Shown here one piece after another: positions 62,893-64,000 of a stretch of DNA of 64,000 bases. The notes under the pieces were generated by a model. It was not told the DNA's origin. It searched no databases and worked only from the letters and a program-made list of their open reading frames with translations. How positions within the stretch are numbered: the stretch's first letter is position 1; the number at the start of each line of letters is the position of its first letter. Source of the stretch: Streptomyces populi (GTDB lineage Bacteria; Actinomycetota; Actinomycetes; Streptomycetales; Streptomycetaceae); assembly GCF_002911015.1 (NCBI RefSeq), contig NZ_KZ626851.1, positions 1 through 64,000 on the forward strand, given 5' to 3'. Position numbers and translations under genes: made by a program.

Positions 62893-63571
62893 GCTCGGCG
62901 ACGGCCTTCGCGAGGCCGTTGGCCCAGAGCTGGTTGACACGGGAGCGCTCGGCCGCGTTCGGGTAGCGGTTGGTGCAGGACGTACCCGGGCCGCCTCCCG
63001 ACATGAGCTCGCTGCACGGACCGCTGTAGTGGTCCGGCAGGCCCAGCACGTGGCCGGTCTCGTGAGCGGTGACACGGATCGAGTCGTACTGCCGGTTCTG
63101 CGCGTAGTCGAGGAAGATGTAGCCGCGGCCGTGGCCGTTCGTGGAGGCGTAGGACCCGCGTGAGTCGTTGCCCTCGTAGTAGGTGAAGTCCGCACCGCTC
63201 GTCGTCGCCTGGAGCTTGACGTTCGACACGGAGCTGTTCCAGATCGAGGCGGAACTCGCTATCTGGGAGCGGAAGGTCGGCGCCTGGGAGGCGTTGTAGT
63301 AGACGGTCACCGACGCCAGGGAGGGGTTGGCCGCCTGCTTCTTGGCGACCGACTTCAGCACGGCTTCGAAGAACGCCTTGTTGCCCGCGGTGTCTTCGGC
63401 CGAGCCGGAGTACCGGGCGCTCGCGACGGTGGTGGAAGCGGCCGGGGCCGGGTCGGCCGGCCGGGCGCTCGCGGGGGTCGCGGTGCCGAGCGCCGCGGAT
63501 GCCAGACCGAAGCCGAGCGTGAGTGCCAGGAGTCTCCTGGATGTCTTCGACCTCATGCGGGAGGACAGCAT
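62876..63571 (-). CDS. snpA: Snapalysin (secreted M7 metalloprotease)
   Basis: 231 aa. Signal peptide (about 1-36), short propeptide, then the compact M7 catalytic domain. The metzincin motif [11 protein letters not shown] (170-180) has His, His and Asp as zinc ligands with catalytic Glu, and SELMSGG after it is the Met-turn. Cysteine pair CSELM...CTNRYP. GGAG lies about nine bases before the ATG at 63571. It digests milk-type proteins outside the cell. A divergent LysR gene (snpR type) controls it. Confidence 0.95.
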   Translation of the reverse strand: MLSSRMRSKTSRRLLALTLGFGLASAALGTATPASARPADPAPAASTTVASARYSGSAEDTAGNKAFFEAVLKSVAKKQAANPSLASVTVYYNASQAPTFRSQIASSASIWNSSVSNVKLQATTSGADFTYYEGNDSRGSYASTNGHGRGYIFLDYAQNRQYDSIRVTAHETGHVLGLPDHYSGPCSELMSGGGPGTSCTNRYPNAAERSRVNQLWANGLAKAVAELNKTR

Positions 63572-63666
63572 GTGTGGTGCTCCTACTCGTTCGTGTGGGG
63601 TGGTGAACGATTGGTTCAGCAGGAGTCTCGCGGAGGCCAAGGGGGTTATGGGTAATGGCAGTTGGG

Positions 63667-63683
63667 GATAGCGCGAAACTATC
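63667..63683. promoter_or_regulatory. LysR-type T-N11-A dyad between snpA and its regulator
   Basis: GATAG (63667-63671) and CTATC (63679-63683) form an inverted repeat with a T-N11-A core (T63669, A63681), the usual LysR operator shape, in the divergent promoter region. Confidence 0.55.
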
Positions 63684-63759
63684 AGGGAGTCAACTCGTCT
63701 GACTTCGTAGCGATTTGAACATCTGGTGTGTCATGCGGAGGCTCCCATACCCTTCCCGC

Positions 63760-64000
63760 ATGGAGCTCGAGGTGAGGCACTTACGTGCCCTGTGCGCCAT
63801 CGCCGACACGGGCAGCCTGCACAAGGCGGCCCGTGAACTCGGCGTGGCCCAGCCCTCGTTGAGCGCCCAATTGCGCCGGATCGAGCAGGCCCTCGGCGCC
63901 CAGCTCTTCGTCCGCGCGGGTACGGGATGCCGCCCCACGCCAGTGGGTCACGCGGTGCTGAGCCGCGCCAGACCGCTCGTCACCGAACTCGCCGCGATCG
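63760..64000 (+). CDS. LysR-family regulator, snpR-like (partial, cut by the window end)
   Basis: First 80 codons of a LysR protein: MELEVRHLRALCAIADTGSLHKAAREL then the HTH GVAQPSLSAQLRRIEQALGAQLFVR. The ATG at 63760 has no strong ribosome-binding site. It is divergent from snpA with a T-N11-A dyad between, as known for the snpA activator in other Streptomyces. The effector-binding half lies outside the window. Confidence 0.9.
   Translation, partial: MELEVRHLRALCAIADTGSLHKAARELGVAQPSLSAQLRRIEQALGAQLFVRAGTGCRPTPVGHAVLSRARPLVTELAAI

Overview
This window is high-GC actinobacterial DNA, almost certainly from a Streptomyces chromosome. Supporting signs are GC-rich third codon positions, many GTG starts and ATGA/GTGA overlaps, a snapalysin (snpA) with a divergent LysR gene, an S. 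griseus-type M28 aminopeptidase, several Hanks-type kinases, an ECF41 sigma factor, and many MerR/TetR/GntR regulators. I see no tRNA, rRNA, CRISPR array or replication origin. The gene mix looks like accessory chromosome with several decayed genes.

Layout. 0-3.4 kb: two coupled mini zinc-ribbon genes, a MerR regulator with a clear operator, a GNAT acetyltransferase and a GNAT-Nudix fusion. 4.2-8.7 kb: a secreted carbohydrate-active operon on the minus strand (GH76 mannanase-like enzyme; GtaA-like DUF4965/5127/1793 protein with a ricin-type lectin tail). 9.2-13.1 kb: a cold-shock protein, a phosphoribosyltransferase and an alpha/beta hydrolase, among frameshifted remnants of an ANTAR gene and of a SpoIIE/RsbW-STAS protein. 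13.3-19.9 kb (minus): a compact locus encoding a glycine-rich repeat protein with a helical leader-like N terminus, a zinc ribbon-FHA-PqqD-M50 protease fusion, a Ser/Thr kinase and a membrane pseudokinase. This is the most likely undescribed system here, possibly a phospho-regulated peptide maturation or export system. 20.3-20.9 kb: a chain of very small genes joined by 4-bp overlaps.

21.1-25.4 kb: a trehalose-type importer, lpqY-sugA-sugB-sugC. 25.4-29.5 kb: a conserved hypothetical, a UTRA/GntR regulator, an MFS exporter and a DUF6215-like membrane protein. 29.7-35.1 kb (minus): a lipoprotein followed by two tandem receptor kinases, each a cytoplasmic kinase joined to a type-1 periplasmic binding protein across a twin-arginine-like membrane segment. 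35.5-42.3 kb: M28 aminopeptidase, a membrane protein with a YtrA-type GntR regulator and palindromic operator, then a 5'-truncated TetR gene next to an aldehyde dehydrogenase/alcohol dehydrogenase pair, and another TetR gene.

42.6-49.4 kb: a membrane protein, a scar made of a NACHT/STAND ATPase fragment abutting a transposase tail, a 2H phosphoesterase, an MBL-fold fragment, and two adjacent DUF4139 proteins with a lipoprotein. 49.6-55.9 kb: TetR/FAD-monooxygenase pair with palindromic operators, PPOX protein, F420/NADP oxidoreductase-like protein, a hypothetical, a SUKH protein and a TipA-like MerR regulator. 56.0-56.6 kb: an IS605-type tnpB that has lost most of its nuclease core but keeps its right end. 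57-61.3 kb: a lipoprotein, then an ECF41 sigma factor coupled to its oxidoreductase behind a matching promoter, and a SHOCT protein. 61.3-64 kb: a cytochrome P450 lacking the usual I-helix acid, snapalysin and the start of its LysR regulator, cut by the window edge.
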